Assembly: GCA_965248255.1 (NCBI GenBank)
Contig: CBDFIW010000004.1
Location: 3,100,001 to 3,164,000 of the forward strand
DNA from: JAKZVK01 sp965248255
Lineage (GTDB): Bacteria > Acidobacteriota > Terriglobia > Bryobacterales > UBA6623
Direction of reading: 5' to 3'
DNA: 64,000 nt
Shown: positions 20,170 through 29,354 of the stretch, in pieces
Position numbering within the stretch: the first letter of the stretch is position 1
How the letters are laid out: each line of letters starts with the position of its first letter
Program-made: the position numbers and the translations under genes
Notes under the pieces: generated by a model
Databases searched by the model: none
Seen by the model: only the letters and a program-made list of their open reading frames with translations
What the model was told of the DNA's origin: nothing

Positions 20170-21006
20170 CTACGCGGCCTGGGGATAGCAACCCAGCACT
20201 GCCAGCAGGTCCGTCATCTCGCCAAGGTGCGACATGGCGTTGCGGCAGTTGGGATCCTCGGGAGAGCCGAGGAAGTCCAAGTAGAACAGGTACTCGAAAG
20301 GCTTGCCACGCAGCGGCCTCGACTCGATCTTGGCCAAATTGATGTCGCGTAGCGCGAAGGCGCTCATCGAGCGGAACAGCGCGCCGGGCCGGTTGGGCGT
20401 GGAGAAGACAATCGAGGTCTTCAGGAGTTGCCCTTCCTTCGGACGCGGCTTGCGGGCTTTGCGGCGCAGCAGGAAGAAGCGGGTGTAGTTGCGGCGGTCG
20501 TCTTCGATCGAGCGACGCAGGATCTTGGCGCCGTAGTACTCCGCGGCAGCGGCCGAGGCGATCGCGGCGACGGAGCCGTCATCGCCCCGCATGACGTGCT
20601 TGACGCTGCCGGCCGTATCGTAGTAGGTCTCCGAGCGAATACCTGGATACTTGCGGAAGAACTCGAGGCACTGGCGCAGGGCGACCGGATGCGAGATAGC
20701 CCTCGTCAGTTTCGAAAGCTTCGAACCGGGCCGCCCGATGAGATTGTGAATGATGCGCATGTGGGCTTCCGCCACGATCGGGAGCCCATAATTCAGCAGG
20801 TGATCGTAGTTCTCGTGGACAGAGCCGGCCAACGTGTTCTCGATCGGTACGACGGCGCAATCCGCCTCCGCCGACTCTAAGGAGCGAAAGACTTCTTCGA
20901 AGCGCTCCTTAGGGAGAAATGACACGTTGTCTCCGAGAAAGTGACGGCAAGCCTCCTCGCTGAAGGCTCCCCGCTCACCTTGGAATGAAACCTTGGTTCG
21001 TGCCAT
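20170..21006 (-). CDS. pheA: Prephenate dehydratase
   Basis: Monofunctional enzyme of 278 residues that converts prephenate to phenylpyruvate in phenylalanine synthesis. The catalytic domain opens with VSFQGERGAFSEEA, includes the VPIENTLAGSVHENYDHLL loop, and has the RNYTRFFLL motif whose Thr is essential in the family. The C-terminal ACT domain begins at KTSIVFSTPNRPGALFRSM and has the NLAKIESRPLRGKPFEYLFYLD segment that binds phenylalanine for feedback control. No chorismate mutase domain is fused. It lies 59 bases after der on the same strand. Confidence 0.96.
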   Translation of the reverse strand: MARTKVSFQGERGAFSEEACRHFLGDNVSFLPKERFEEVFRSLESAEADCAVVPIENTLAGSVHENYDHLLNYGLPIVAEAHMRIIHNLIGRPGSKLSKLTRAISHPVALRQCLEFFRKYPGIRSETYYDTAGSVKHVMRGDDGSVAAIASAAAAEYYGAKILRRSIEDDRRNYTRFFLLRRKARKPRPKEGQLLKTSIVFSTPNRPGALFRSMSAFALRDINLAKIESRPLRGKPFEYLFYLDFLGSPEDPNCRNAMSHLGEMTDLLAVLGCYPQAA

Positions 21007-21065
21007 GAGTGGACCGCGCCGGTCCGCGCGACGTGCTTTGAGACGTTGCAGCGGCTAGCCTTATC

Positions 21066-22382
21066 TTATCGTTGTTTTCTTTTGGACTTGATTACCAGCG
21101 GCGTTCCTTCGAAATCGAAGGCGCGCCGGAGCTGGTTCTTTAGAAAGCGCTCGAACCCGAAATGGAACTTGTCCGCGCGATTGGTGAAAAAGACGAAGGT
21201 CGGCGGCGCGACGGCCGCCTGGGTCACATATTGGATCTTGGCCTTGCGAGATCCCGGCCTGGTCGAGCGATCCAGATCGACAGATTCCATGAAGCGGTTT
21301 AATTCGCCGGTCGGGATTCGCCGGCGCGCCGCCTGATGAACCTGCCGCGCTTGGGCGAAAATTTGTTGCACCCCTTGGTTTTCAAGCGCCGACACAAAAT
21401 GAATCGGTGCGTAGGTGAGAAACTTCAGTTTCTCACGAGCGGTGCGCTCGAAGGCGCGGCGGTTGCCGTCCGGGGCTTGGTCCCACTTGTTAACCAGGAT
21501 GATAAGCGCTTTCCCCGCTTCGTCGGCGTATCCGGCGATGGTTGCGTCGAGGCCGGCGACGCCCTCGGTGGCGTCGAGGAGCAGGAGCGCGACGTCGGCC
21601 AATCGGATATGCCTCTGCGCCATGACCACGCTCAGCTTCTCAGCCATCTCTCTGGTCTTGCCTTTGCGGCGGATGCCGGCGGTGTCCACGAACTGGAAGC
21701 GCGTCCCGCGGCGAACTACCTCCTCATCCACGGCATCCCGCGTGGTGCCGGGCGTGGGGGAAACGATGGCCCGGTCTTTGCCCGTGAGGCGGTTGAGCAG
21801 CGTGGACTTACCTACGTTCGGCCGGCCGATGATGGCGACACGGAGGGGCCGCGAGTTCTCAGCCCCGGTAGCCGCCACGGGCATTCCTTCCACGACGTGG
21901 TCGAGCAGGGTGTCAACGGCTCGGTCGTGCTCGGCCGACACGGGGAAGACGTGCTTGATGCCCAGCTCGTGGAACTGCACGGCGCGTACCTCGGCGGCCG
22001 GGGTATCGCACTTGTTCACCGCCAAGGCGACGGGCTTGTCGAGCCGCCGCAGCAGGTCGGCCAAGTCCCGGTCAGTGGCGGTGAGTTCGGCGCGACCGTC
22101 GACTACGAAAATCACGCGGCAGGCCGCCTCGAGCGCCGCGCGCACCTGTTGCCCCACGAGGGTGGGGAACTCTTCCTCGTCCCCGAAGAGCATGCCACCG
22201 GTGTCGGTCAGATCGAAGCGGCGGCCCTTCCATTCGACCGGAAGGCGGATACGGTCGCGCGTGATGCCTGGCTGGTTGCCGACGATGGCGCGCCGGCTCG
22301 ACGTGATGCGATTGAAAAGCGTGGACTTACCGACGTTGGGCCGCCCGACGATGACCACCGACGGGGGCTCTGAGGGACTCAT
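21066..22382 (-). CDS. der: Ribosome-assembly GTPase Der (EngA)
   Basis: Protein of 438 residues with two tandem GTPase domains, the diagnostic layout of Der. The first has G1 VGRPNVGKSTLFN, G3 DTGG and G4 NKCD; the second has G1 IGRPNVGKSTLLN, G3 DTAG and G4 NKWD. A KH-like domain with a basic end (PLVIKSKRKQR) follows. Der is needed for 50S subunit maturation. The ATG at 22382 begins MSPSEPPSVVIVGRP. It is the first gene of the leftward der-pheA-lon group; an IS481 element lies upstream of its start. Confidence 0.96.
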   Translation of the reverse strand: MSPSEPPSVVIVGRPNVGKSTLFNRITSSRRAIVGNQPGITRDRIRLPVEWKGRRFDLTDTGGMLFGDEEEFPTLVGQQVRAALEAACRVIFVVDGRAELTATDRDLADLLRRLDKPVALAVNKCDTPAAEVRAVQFHELGIKHVFPVSAEHDRAVDTLLDHVVEGMPVAATGAENSRPLRVAIIGRPNVGKSTLLNRLTGKDRAIVSPTPGTTRDAVDEEVVRRGTRFQFVDTAGIRRKGKTREMAEKLSVVMAQRHIRLADVALLLLDATEGVAGLDATIAGYADEAGKALIILVNKWDQAPDGNRRAFERTAREKLKFLTYAPIHFVSALENQGVQQIFAQARQVHQAARRRIPTGELNRFMESVDLDRSTRPGSRKAKIQYVTQAAVAPPTFVFFTNRADKFHFGFERFLKNQLRRAFDFEGTPLVIKSKRKQR

Positions 22383-22464
22383 CTTGTGCTCATGATAGCA
22401 TCGGGTTGTTGGTGCTCCCGCACACGCAACTAGTGGCATCTCCCGGAGATTACCTGGGTTGAAC

Positions 22465-23748
22465 TTACCGGGCCATAGGTAACACTTTATGCCAAGCACA
22501 TAGGTAACACTTCTCGTCCGGGGTGGGGCCGGACGTAGGGAGCCCGGAGGGCGACCGCAGTCCGGTCCCACCCCCGGACGAGTGGCCCGCCGCCGGGTCC
22601 GGGCAAGGCCGCAACCGCCACCCCCGTTCGTCGAACAGGCCCAGCTCGTAAAAGGAAAACCATACCCGCCACACCCCCTCCTCGATCGCCTCCAGCCCCA
22701 CCCGCTCGCCGTTGAGTCCCTTGCCGACAAACACTCGTTGACGCCGCCAGCGAAGCTGCCCATCCACCACGCGCCGCACCGCCAGCGCCGCCGGATACTC
22801 CGGCTCCTTCAGCCGCGAGGGATACTCCCGCCCCGAGCCCTGATAACACTCGCTGGGCGTCCGCAGCTCCAGCCCCTGGTGCGGTCGCTCTTCGTTGCAA
22901 TCTTGGCGAAAGCAATCCAACGCCCGCTGCTGCGCCCGCAGGTTCGCCGCCGGCGGCGAGGCCGTCTCTTGCTTCAGCGTGCGGTGCATCCTCTCATGCC
23001 GCCCGTTCTGTTCGGGATGTCCCGGCTCGATCCGCTGCGGATAAATCCCCAACTTGATCCACCATACCGCCAGCCGTGACAGCCCGTGCACCGCCAGCGT
23101 CGCAAACGGCGGCCCGTTGTCGGTGCGCAGCACCCGCGGCAAGCCAAACTCCCGAAATGTGGCTTCAAACAACGGCTGGACGTGTTCTCGATCCGGTGTC
23201 GCCACCGCCTGGCAACGCAATAAGTAACGGCTAGCCGCATCCGAGATCGTCAACGGATCGCAGCGCTGGCCGTCTTGGGTGCGGAACCAACCTTTGAAGT
23301 CGGCGCACCAAACCCGGTTGGGCTCGCTCCCCGGCGTCAGCGGCGGTGCGGTCGGCGCGGCGCGCGCCCGGCGCCGCCGCGGCACCGTCAGACCGTGTCG
23401 CCGCAGCAGATTCCCGATCGTGCTCACCGCCGGCCAAGCCACCTCGGGCTGCGCCCGCTGCAGCCGCGCTTTCAAGGTGACCGCGCCCCAGCGCGTGTGC
23501 TGTGCCCGCAGAGCGAGAATCTCTTGCTCGATCGCGGCCGCGGTCTGCTGCGGATGGCGTCGCGCTGCTCGGGAGCGGTCCTGCAATCCTTCCCAGCCCT
23601 GCTGCCCGTAGCGCTGCAGCCACTTGTAGCCGGTCTTGCGACTCACGCCGTAGCGCCGGCACAGCTCGGCCATCGACTCGAGTTTCCTTTCCCAGTCCAC
23701 CACAAAGCGAGTTCTCTCGTTTCGCACACAGGTCTCCTGCCAAGGCAT
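22465..23748 (-). CDS. IS481-family transposase
   Basis: Transposase of 427 residues. The N-terminal HTH (MAELCRRYGVSRKTGYKWLQRY) is followed by an rve integrase core with Asp in VWCADFKGWFRT, Asp in VLRTDNGPPFA and Glu in PEQNGRHERMHRTLK. The C-terminal last 14 codons (CYLCAWHKVLPMAR) are encoded by the terminal inverted repeat, and the stop falls at or a few bases beyond the element end. The gene appears intact. Confidence 0.9.
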   Translation of the reverse strand: MPWQETCVRNERTRFVVDWERKLESMAELCRRYGVSRKTGYKWLQRYGQQGWEGLQDRSRAARRHPQQTAAAIEQEILALRAQHTRWGAVTLKARLQRAQPEVAWPAVSTIGNLLRRHGLTVPRRRRARAAPTAPPLTPGSEPNRVWCADFKGWFRTQDGQRCDPLTISDAASRYLLRCQAVATPDREHVQPLFEATFREFGLPRVLRTDNGPPFATLAVHGLSRLAVWWIKLGIYPQRIEPGHPEQNGRHERMHRTLKQETASPPAANLRAQQRALDCFRQDCNEERPHQGLELRTPSECYQGSGREYPSRLKEPEYPAALAVRRVVDGQLRWRRQRVFVGKGLNGERVGLEAIEEGVWRVWFSFYELGLFDERGWRLRPCPDPAAGHSSGGGTGLRSPSGLPTSGPTPDEKCYLCAWHKVLPMAR

Positions 23749-23829
23749 AGATCATTCCCTCTCAGAAATGTTTTATGCCTCAAAGTGTTACCTATGTGCT
23801 TGGCATTAGGTGTTACCCATGTCCCCGGT
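22466..23829 (-). mobile_element. IS481-family insertion sequence
   Basis: Element of about 1.36 kb. Both ends carry long, similar inverted sequences with two copies of ATAGGTAACACTT-like blocks (22474-22512 and, inverted, 23782-23821), separated by ATGCCAAGCAC. The exact outermost bases are uncertain because the last bases of the ends differ by an indel. No clear target duplication was seen. Confidence 0.8.
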
Positions 23830-23843
23830 CAATACCGCCGTAG

Positions 23844-23865
23844 GGGCGGGCCGCTGTGCCCGCCC
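23844..23865. repeat. Hairpin repeat in the gap after IS481
   Basis: A perfect stem GGGCGGGC...GCCCGCCC with a 6-base loop. The GGGGCGGGCC/GTGCCCGCCC form is a widespread interspersed hairpin in bacterial genomes. The rest of the gap 23830-24226 shows no gene or structure I can support. Confidence 0.55.
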
Positions 23866-24226
23866 GTGCCCGCCCGCCGTGCGGCCAGCCGGGAGAGAGT
23901 CTTCTCAGTTACTCTCGAGTGGTTGCTCATCGGATTGCTCCTCAATAGTCCGCGGCTCGGCCGCTGAGAGCGTGCACGGCCCCCAGAAAGAGATGAACCG
24001 ATGAAACGGACTCCTTGGAATCTAATGTGTTATCACCATCTACCTCAGAAACGGTAGAATCGGCCGGACCATCTCCCACTAGTGCACCACAGCAAACCCC
24101 TCTAACAGCGAGAGGCTTATTGTCTATCGGGCCGAGGGCTGCACGTCGCCGCCATGGCTCTCGTGGGAGGGTCAGAGCCTCGACAAGATAATCAAGCCGC
24201 GGCCCGTCGAAACTAGACTGGATTGC

Positions 24227-24898
24227 TCAGCGCCTCGACCGTCTAACCACGTTTTCCCTCATGAAGCCCGATTCCTGGCTGGTGAACAATAGACCCCCGG
24301 CGGCCATCTTGCGAAGATCTCCTCGGTCCCAGTGGGCTTGCATGATTCCGGCGAGAGAGTGGGAGGTGCTGTTCAAGAAGAGGTGGCCAATCTCGTGCGC
24401 CGCGGCGTGGCCAAGGATTTGACCGCGGGTCGCCGCTCCTTCCCGGCTGACTTGCTCCACCCGGCTCATGATCACGGTAGCCAGGAATCCTCCTTCGTCC
24501 GCCACCAATGAGAAACCCAGCCCGGTGTAGCCGAAGCGCTTCCTTGTGGCCGATCCCCCTTCGACGATTCTCAGAACGATACTCGTGGGTGTCCGAGGGC
24601 GCTCACAATCCGGATGTTTTGTTAGTTCTGCACCAGAGACTCGACAGCTCAACCACGCGGACCGGATTCTAGCTTTGCCGAGGATCCGGGTGACCTCCGT
24701 TTCCATCTCTGCCAGTTGCGCTGCTGGAACCCCGGAGTAGTCATAGACACGCACCGTCAGGGTCGGCGCCAGCTGCTGGCCCGGGAGGCTCCCCGCAAAG
24801 CCGTCGGCCCCTTCACTGGGCCGCCTGTCCGCCCAAAGGGCCGAGCTGAAAATCGAGACAACTCCAATAACAAGGCATTTCCTGAAGGACCGTTTCAT
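24227..24898 (-). CDS. Secreted HEIGH-motif protein, probable metalloprotease-like
   Basis: Protein of 223 residues with a signal peptide (MKRSFRKCLVIGVVSIFSSALWA). The central part has TVRVYDYSGVPAAQLAEMET. Near the C-terminus AAHEIGHLFLNSTSHSLAGIM contains an HExxH zinc-binding motif with a third His eight residues after the second one and a Met soon after, reminiscent of metzincin-like proteases, although the spacing is longer than the standard HExxHxxGxxH. The start at 24898 has a GGAGG ribosome site 8 bases upstream; the GTG at 24907 lacks one. It is divergent from the ECF sigma factor gene, so it may be part of that regulon, which is inference. Confidence 0.65.
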   Translation of the reverse strand: MKRSFRKCLVIGVVSIFSSALWADRRPSEGADGFAGSLPGQQLAPTLTVRVYDYSGVPAAQLAEMETEVTRILGKARIRSAWLSCRVSGAELTKHPDCERPRTPTSIVLRIVEGGSATRKRFGYTGLGFSLVADEGGFLATVIMSRVEQVSREGAATRGQILGHAAAHEIGHLFLNSTSHSLAGIMQAHWDRGDLRKMAAGGLLFTSQESGFMRENVVRRSRR

Positions 24899-25166
24899 CG
24901 CCTTCACCTCCGCGAATGGGTTGGTGAGGGCGATGAGGGATCAACAAGCTCAAACGAGAATCATGTCGGTATCACTTGCCAATGGCGTTGCTCTCCAGGA
25001 TCGAGAAGATCAGAGTTCCTCCCGCCCTCTCGCTCGCATAGGCGGGTTTTCGCTCAGAAACCGATCACGGGAAGAGAAAAAAAAGATGAGGGCACATTCT
25101 TGGCTGCTAAATCAGCGGCGAACTGAGGTAGACTTTCGGTGTCGGCTAGTGATAGAGGCAGGCCCA

Positions 25167-25745
25167 ATGACCGCACCCTCCGGTGAGATCACCGCCCCGC
25201 TCAAGCACGTGGCGGACGGCGATGAGCAGGCCCGCGGGCAGCTCATGGAGCGGGTCTACCGAGAGTTGCAACGGCTCGCCGGGTACTACATGCGGGGAGA
25301 ACGCATAGACCACACCCTGCAGCCCACCGCTTTGGTCCACGAGGCCTACCTACGGCTGTTCGGACAAGAGCAAATCAACTGGCAGAATCACTCCCACTTC
25401 GTCCACGGGGCTGGCCGGGCGATGCGTCAGATTCTGGTCGATCACGCCCGTCGGCGGGCGACAGCAAAGCGTGCCGGGGGACAGAAAAAGGTCTCGTTCG
25501 ATGAAAGTGCGGTTATTGTTTCCGACCAGCAGCCGGAGATCATGCTCGCTCTGGACGAGGCCCTTCAGAGTCTGGAGTCGCTCGATTCGCGCCAGGCCGT
25601 GATCGTCGAGATGCTTTACTTCAGCGGCATGACACAGCAGGAGGCGGCCCAGGCTTTAGGTCTATCGGAAATCACCATTCGGCGTGAGTGGCGGACGGCG
25701 CGCGCCTGGCTTCGAGGCGAGATCCGAAAGGCTGCATCCGTATGA
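25167..25745 (+). CDS. ECF sigma factor, acidobacterial TIGR02999 type
   Basis: Sigma factor of 192 residues. Region 2 has RVYRELQRLAGYYMRGER and HTLQPTALVHEAYLRLFGQ, the signature of the TIGR02999 subfamily abundant in Acidobacteriota and Planctomycetota. Region 4 has the HTH FSGMTQQEAAQALGLSEIT. No anti-sigma gene is adjacent. The next gene, a Ser/Thr kinase, overlaps its stop by four bases (ATGA), so the two are translationally coupled. In this subfamily a linked kinase is thought to control the sigma factor by phosphorylation. Because the kinase gene is broken, regulation of this sigma factor may be lost. Confidence 0.9.
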   Translation: MTAPSGEITAPLKHVADGDEQARGQLMERVYRELQRLAGYYMRGERIDHTLQPTALVHEAYLRLFGQEQINWQNHSHFVHGAGRAMRQILVDHARRRATAKRAGGQKKVSFDESAVIVSDQQPEIMLALDEALQSLESLDSRQAVIVEMLYFSGMTQQEAAQALGLSEITIRREWRTARAWLRGEIRKAASV

Positions 25746-26977
25746 ACCCGGAACGCTGGCAGCGGATCAAGGAAGTGGCCTTTGCGGCCATGGAGTTGAA
25801 GGAAGGCCAACGCAGCCAGTTCTTGGATAAAGAGTGTGGATCGGATAGCGAACTACGCCGGGCCGCGCAGGCTTTGGTGGACGAGGACCAGAGAAACGGC
25901 GGGACCATCGAGCGCGCGATTGCCTCGGTGGCCGCCGGAGTTCAGCAGAGGCACACTGCGGATGACCGTGACGCGATGCTGGACCGCACCATCTCGCATT
26001 ACAAAATCACCGACAAGCTCGGTGAAGGCGGGATGGGTATTATCTACAAGGCCGAGGACACAAAGCTGGAGCGCCCTGTCGCCCTAAAATTCCTCGCCGC
26101 ACACGCCATCGAGGACCCTGAACACAAGGCCCGTTTCGTCCGGGAAGCAAAGGCCGCCGCACGTCTCGATCACCCCAACATCTGCTCGGTGTACGAAATC
26201 GACGAGGCCGAGGGGCAGACATTCCTTGCCATGGCCTACCTCGAAGGCCAGACGGTGAAGGATAAGATCGCCGAGCGGCCGCTCAAGCTCGACGAAGCCT
26301 TGGACATTGCCATTCAGACGACCCAGGGTCTCAAGGTGGCACACGGAAAAGGGATCGTTCATCGCGATATCAAACCCGCGAATCTGATGCTGACCCAGGA
26401 AGGTCAGGTCAAGGTCATGGACTTCGGGCTGGCACAGCTTGCCGATCGCTCCAAGCTCACCAAAACCACAACCATGTTGGGCACGCCGGCCTACATGTCG
26501 CCGGAGCAGGCTCTACGCGAACCGACCGACCGCCGTACCAATGTCTGGTCGCTCGGAATCGTGATCTACGAGATGGTCACGGGTAAGCTGCCGTTCGAGG
26601 GCGAGCGTGAGGATGCCGTGGCGTACTCGATCGTCCACCAGGAACCGGAACCCATAACCGCTCTGCGAGTCGGCGTACCGGTCGATCTGGACCGTATGTC
26701 AGCAAGGCGCTGGCCAAAGATGCCGACGAACGCTACCAGCATGTCGAGGACTTGATCGTCGATCTGCGTGGGTTGGGCAAGAAGCTGAAGTCAGGCAAAT
26801 CGACGATCCTGAAAGCCGCGCCACCGGAACTCCCTCAAACCCACGAGCTTCAACGGCGGCACCGTCTTTCTCGATTCGCGAGGGTCGTGGTGTTAGTACT
26901 GTTTGCGGTGGCCGTGGGGGTCATCGTGTGGCAGCAACGGCGCCCGCGCCAGCCAGAGCGACAAGCTGCGCTTACTA
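25742..26977 (+). pseudogene. Ser/Thr protein kinase gene, frameshifted and cut by an IS5 element
   Basis: The first frame encodes a short helical N-terminal domain (MNPERWQRIKEVAFAAMELK) and a Hanks-type kinase domain: glycine loop LGEGGMGIIYKAED, Lys in VALKFL, catalytic HRDIKPANLML, DFG in VMDFGLAQL and TPAYMSPEQA. At about 26695 the frame shifts: the proper continuation YVSKALAKDADERYQHVEDL lies in the neighbouring frame, consistent with loss of one base. That frame goes on through a juxtamembrane region and one membrane helix (VVVLVLFAVAVGVIVW) until the IS5 element at 26978. No extracytoplasmic sensor domain remains. The catalytic part is complete, so a truncated kinase of about 320 residues could still be made. 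Confidence 0.85.
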
Positions 26978-27806
26978 GGGCGTGTTAACACTAAGTCGCA
27001 AAAGCTGCTATACTCGGAGGTATGGAGATCACCGAGCAGCAATACCGCCGCATCGAGCCGGTCCTGCCCCGCCAGCGCGGCAATGTGAGCCTGCCGAACC
27101 TCACGGTTTTGAACGCCATGTTGTATGTCGCCGAGCAGGGCTGCAAATGGCGCGGCTTGCCTAAACGCTTCGGTAACTGGCACACCATTTATACCCGCAT
27201 GAACCGCTGGTCGAAGAACGGCGTGCTCGACGCCGTCTTCGAGAAACTGCAGCGCGAGCAGCTGGCCCGCATCCGAATCGAAGCCGTGTCAATGGACTCG
27301 ACCATCGTGAAGGTTCATCCCGACGGCACGGGCGCGTTAAAAAAAACGGTCCGCAAGCGATCGGCAAATCCCGCGGCGGATGGACCACCAAGATTCATAT
27401 GGTTGCCGCAAATGCTCGAACGGCGATAACCTTCGCTCTCTCGCCCGGCCAAGCGCACGACGCCCAGCAGGGCCGCGAACTTGCTCGGTGGTCTGGGGCC
27501 ACTGCCCGAGCCGCTGCCGCTGCTGATGGACGGCGCCTATGAGGACGATCAGACACGCCAACTGGCTTTGGATTTCGGATGGATTCCCGTCGTGCCGCCC
27601 CGGCGCACCCGCCTGGAGCCGTGGGAATACGACCGAGCGCTCTATCGCCGCCGCAACGAGATCGAGAGACTCTTCCGACGGCTCAAGGGATTCCGCCGCA
27701 TCTTCTCCCGCTTCGACAAGCTCGACGTCATGTTCCTCGCCTTCCTCCACTTCGCCCTCATCGTCGAGGCTCTACGTTTCGATACCCTACGTTAGTGTTA
27801 ACACCC
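26978..27806 (+). mobile_element. IS5-family (IS427-type) element
   Basis: Element of about 829 bp with inverted ends GGGCGTGTTAACACTAA and the complement of TTAGTGTTAACACCC. A 4-bp direct repeat ACTA flanks it (26974-26977 and 27807-27810). The right-hand ACTA copy is itself split by an IS630 insertion at its TA. It interrupts the region following the kinase membrane helix. Confidence 0.85.
27022..27795 (+). pseudogene. IS5-family transposase, two frames with an extra lesion
   Basis: The first frame (MEITEQQYRRIEPVLPRQRG, then WRGLPKRFGNWHTIYTRMNRW) reads into a run of eight A residues at about 27338-27346. A -1 slip there leads to GKSRGGWTTKIHMVAA and FALSPGQAHDAQQ, as in the two-frame IS427 group, where such a slip is programmed. 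A second shift near 27475 is then needed to reach LLMDGAYEDDQT and RNEIERLFRRLKGFRR in the original frame. The second shift is not expected of a functional element, so this copy is probably defective. DDE residues: Asp in SMDSTIVK, Asp in MDGAYED, Glu in NEIERLFR. Confidence 0.8.
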
Positions 27807-27810
27807 ACTA

Positions 27811-28974
27811 GTGTAGTGCACCATAAATAATGTAACTTATATTGGCTTCCCGTCGTCTCTATTAACAGGAGGCATGGGATGCGAAGAGCACAACCAGTAA
27901 CTTTGAACACAGCGCAATGCAAGCAGTTGGACCGCTACGCGCGCGGCCGCCAAGTCGCCGTTCGTCTCGCCCTGCGAGCCAGGATTGTCCTGCTGGCCGC
28001 CGACGGTCTCGAGAATAAGCAGATCGCCGCACAGCTCGGTGTCTCGCGGCAGTTGGTGGCCCGCTGGCGCACGCGCTTTCTCGAAAGCAGCATCGCCGGC
28101 ATTGCAAAAGACGCCCCACGGCCCGGTCGTAAACCTGCCGTCTCGAAGCAGAAAGTACAGCAGATCATCCACAAGACCACCCGCGAGAAACCGTCCAACG
28201 CCACCCACTGGAGCCGCCGCACCATGGCCGCCGCGGCCGGCGTCAGCGCTTCCACCGTGGGACGGATTTGGCGCGCCCATGGCCTCAAGCCCCACCGCGT
28301 CAAGACCTTCAAGCTCAGCAATGACCCGCGTTTCGCCGAGAAACTCGACGACATCGTCGGACTCTATCTCAATCCGCCTGAGCATGCTCTGGTTCTCTCG
28401 CTCGATGAGAAGTCCCAAATCCAAGCCCTCGATCGCACCCAGCCCGGCCTGCCGCTCAAAAAGGGACGCGGCCAAACGATGACCCACGATTACAAGCGCA
28501 ACGGCACGACCACCCTGTTTGCGGCGCTCAACAGCCTTGACGGCAGCGTGATCGCCGAGTGCATGCCCCGACACAGCCACCAGGAATGGCTGCGCTTCCT
28601 GCGCTTAATTGACCGCCGCACCCCCAAGGACAAACAGCTTCATCTCATCGTGGACAACTATGCCACCCACAAGCATGCCGCTGTGAAGCGTTGGCTCGAT
28701 CGTCACCCGCGCTTCCACATTCATTTCACCCCGACCTCGGCGTCGTGGCTGAACATGGTCGAGCGATTCTTTCGCGATCTCACCGTCAAGCGCCTGCGCC
28801 GCGGCGTGTTTCGCAGCGTGGACGAGCTCGTCGCCGCCATTGACGACTACATCGCCCAGCACAACGGGCATCCCACGCCCTTCATCTGGACCGCGACCGC
28901 CTCCGACATCCTCGAGAAAGTCAAGCGCGGACGTGCCGCCCTGCATAAGGTGCAATCTGCTTGACGCACTACAC
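27811..28974 (+). mobile_element. IS630-family element type A, copy 2
   Basis: Same 1164-bp element as at 16169-17332, flanked by TA (27809-27810 and 28975-28976). The left TA belongs to the ACTA target duplication of the IS5 element, so this copy inserted after IS5. Confidence 0.92.
27879..28964 (+). CDS. IS630-family transposase (type A, copy 2)
   Basis: Intact 361-residue transposase nearly identical to that at 16237-17322. I see two amino-acid differences near the C-terminus: Ala to Val in the VDELVAAIDDY stretch and Pro to His in ALHKVQSA. The close match implies recent duplication within this genome. Confidence 0.93.
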   Translation: MRRAQPVTLNTAQCKQLDRYARGRQVAVRLALRARIVLLAADGLENKQIAAQLGVSRQLVARWRTRFLESSIAGIAKDAPRPGRKPAVSKQKVQQIIHKTTREKPSNATHWSRRTMAAAAGVSASTVGRIWRAHGLKPHRVKTFKLSNDPRFAEKLDDIVGLYLNPPEHALVLSLDEKSQIQALDRTQPGLPLKKGRGQTMTHDYKRNGTTTLFAALNSLDGSVIAECMPRHSHQEWLRFLRLIDRRTPKDKQLHLIVDNYATHKHAAVKRWLDRHPRFHIHFTPTSASWLNMVERFFRDLTVKRLRRGVFRSVDELVAAIDDYIAQHNGHPTPFIWTATASDILEKVKRGRAALHKVQSA

Positions 28975-29116
28975 TAGGGTGCTCGTCCGCGGTCGGCGAT
29001 AGAGCCCACACGTCAGGCAAGTTGGGACGGATCGCGTGGTTCGAGCATCCGGGCGACCCCCGAAAAACGGTTTGGGGGGGGGACCGTCAGGGCTCCAAAA
29101 GGCGTGGGACATCGGA

Positions 29117-29177
29117 CCTAGGGTCTCGGCTTCGCCTGGCACCCTAGGCTAACGTCCGGTCGCCGCTTCGCGGCTAA
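29117..29177. repeat. REP unit in the gap after IS630
   Basis: In the gap 28977-29354 lies CCTAGGGT...ACCCTAGG (29117-29148) followed by GTCGCCGCTTCGCGGC. It is the inverse of the repeat that overlaps the HIT gene end at 15963-16021. The flanking bases up to 29116 contain no gene I can support; the first 21 bases could have been the end of the broken kinase frame (VLVRGRR then stop). Confidence 0.65.
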
Positions 29178-29354
29178 GAGAGGAACTCGAAAACGCCCAC
29201 CATCGTGCCAGGTCGTGCCATTTCGTTCGACTCGGCTCGTCTCAAGGCCTGTCAGCCACGGCCGTCTACGCCCTGCTCACGCCAACATCCGGCCCCATCC
29301 TGGAGCAAAGACCATTGGGTGGCGCGATCCTCGGCGGTGCTCTGACCCCATGCC

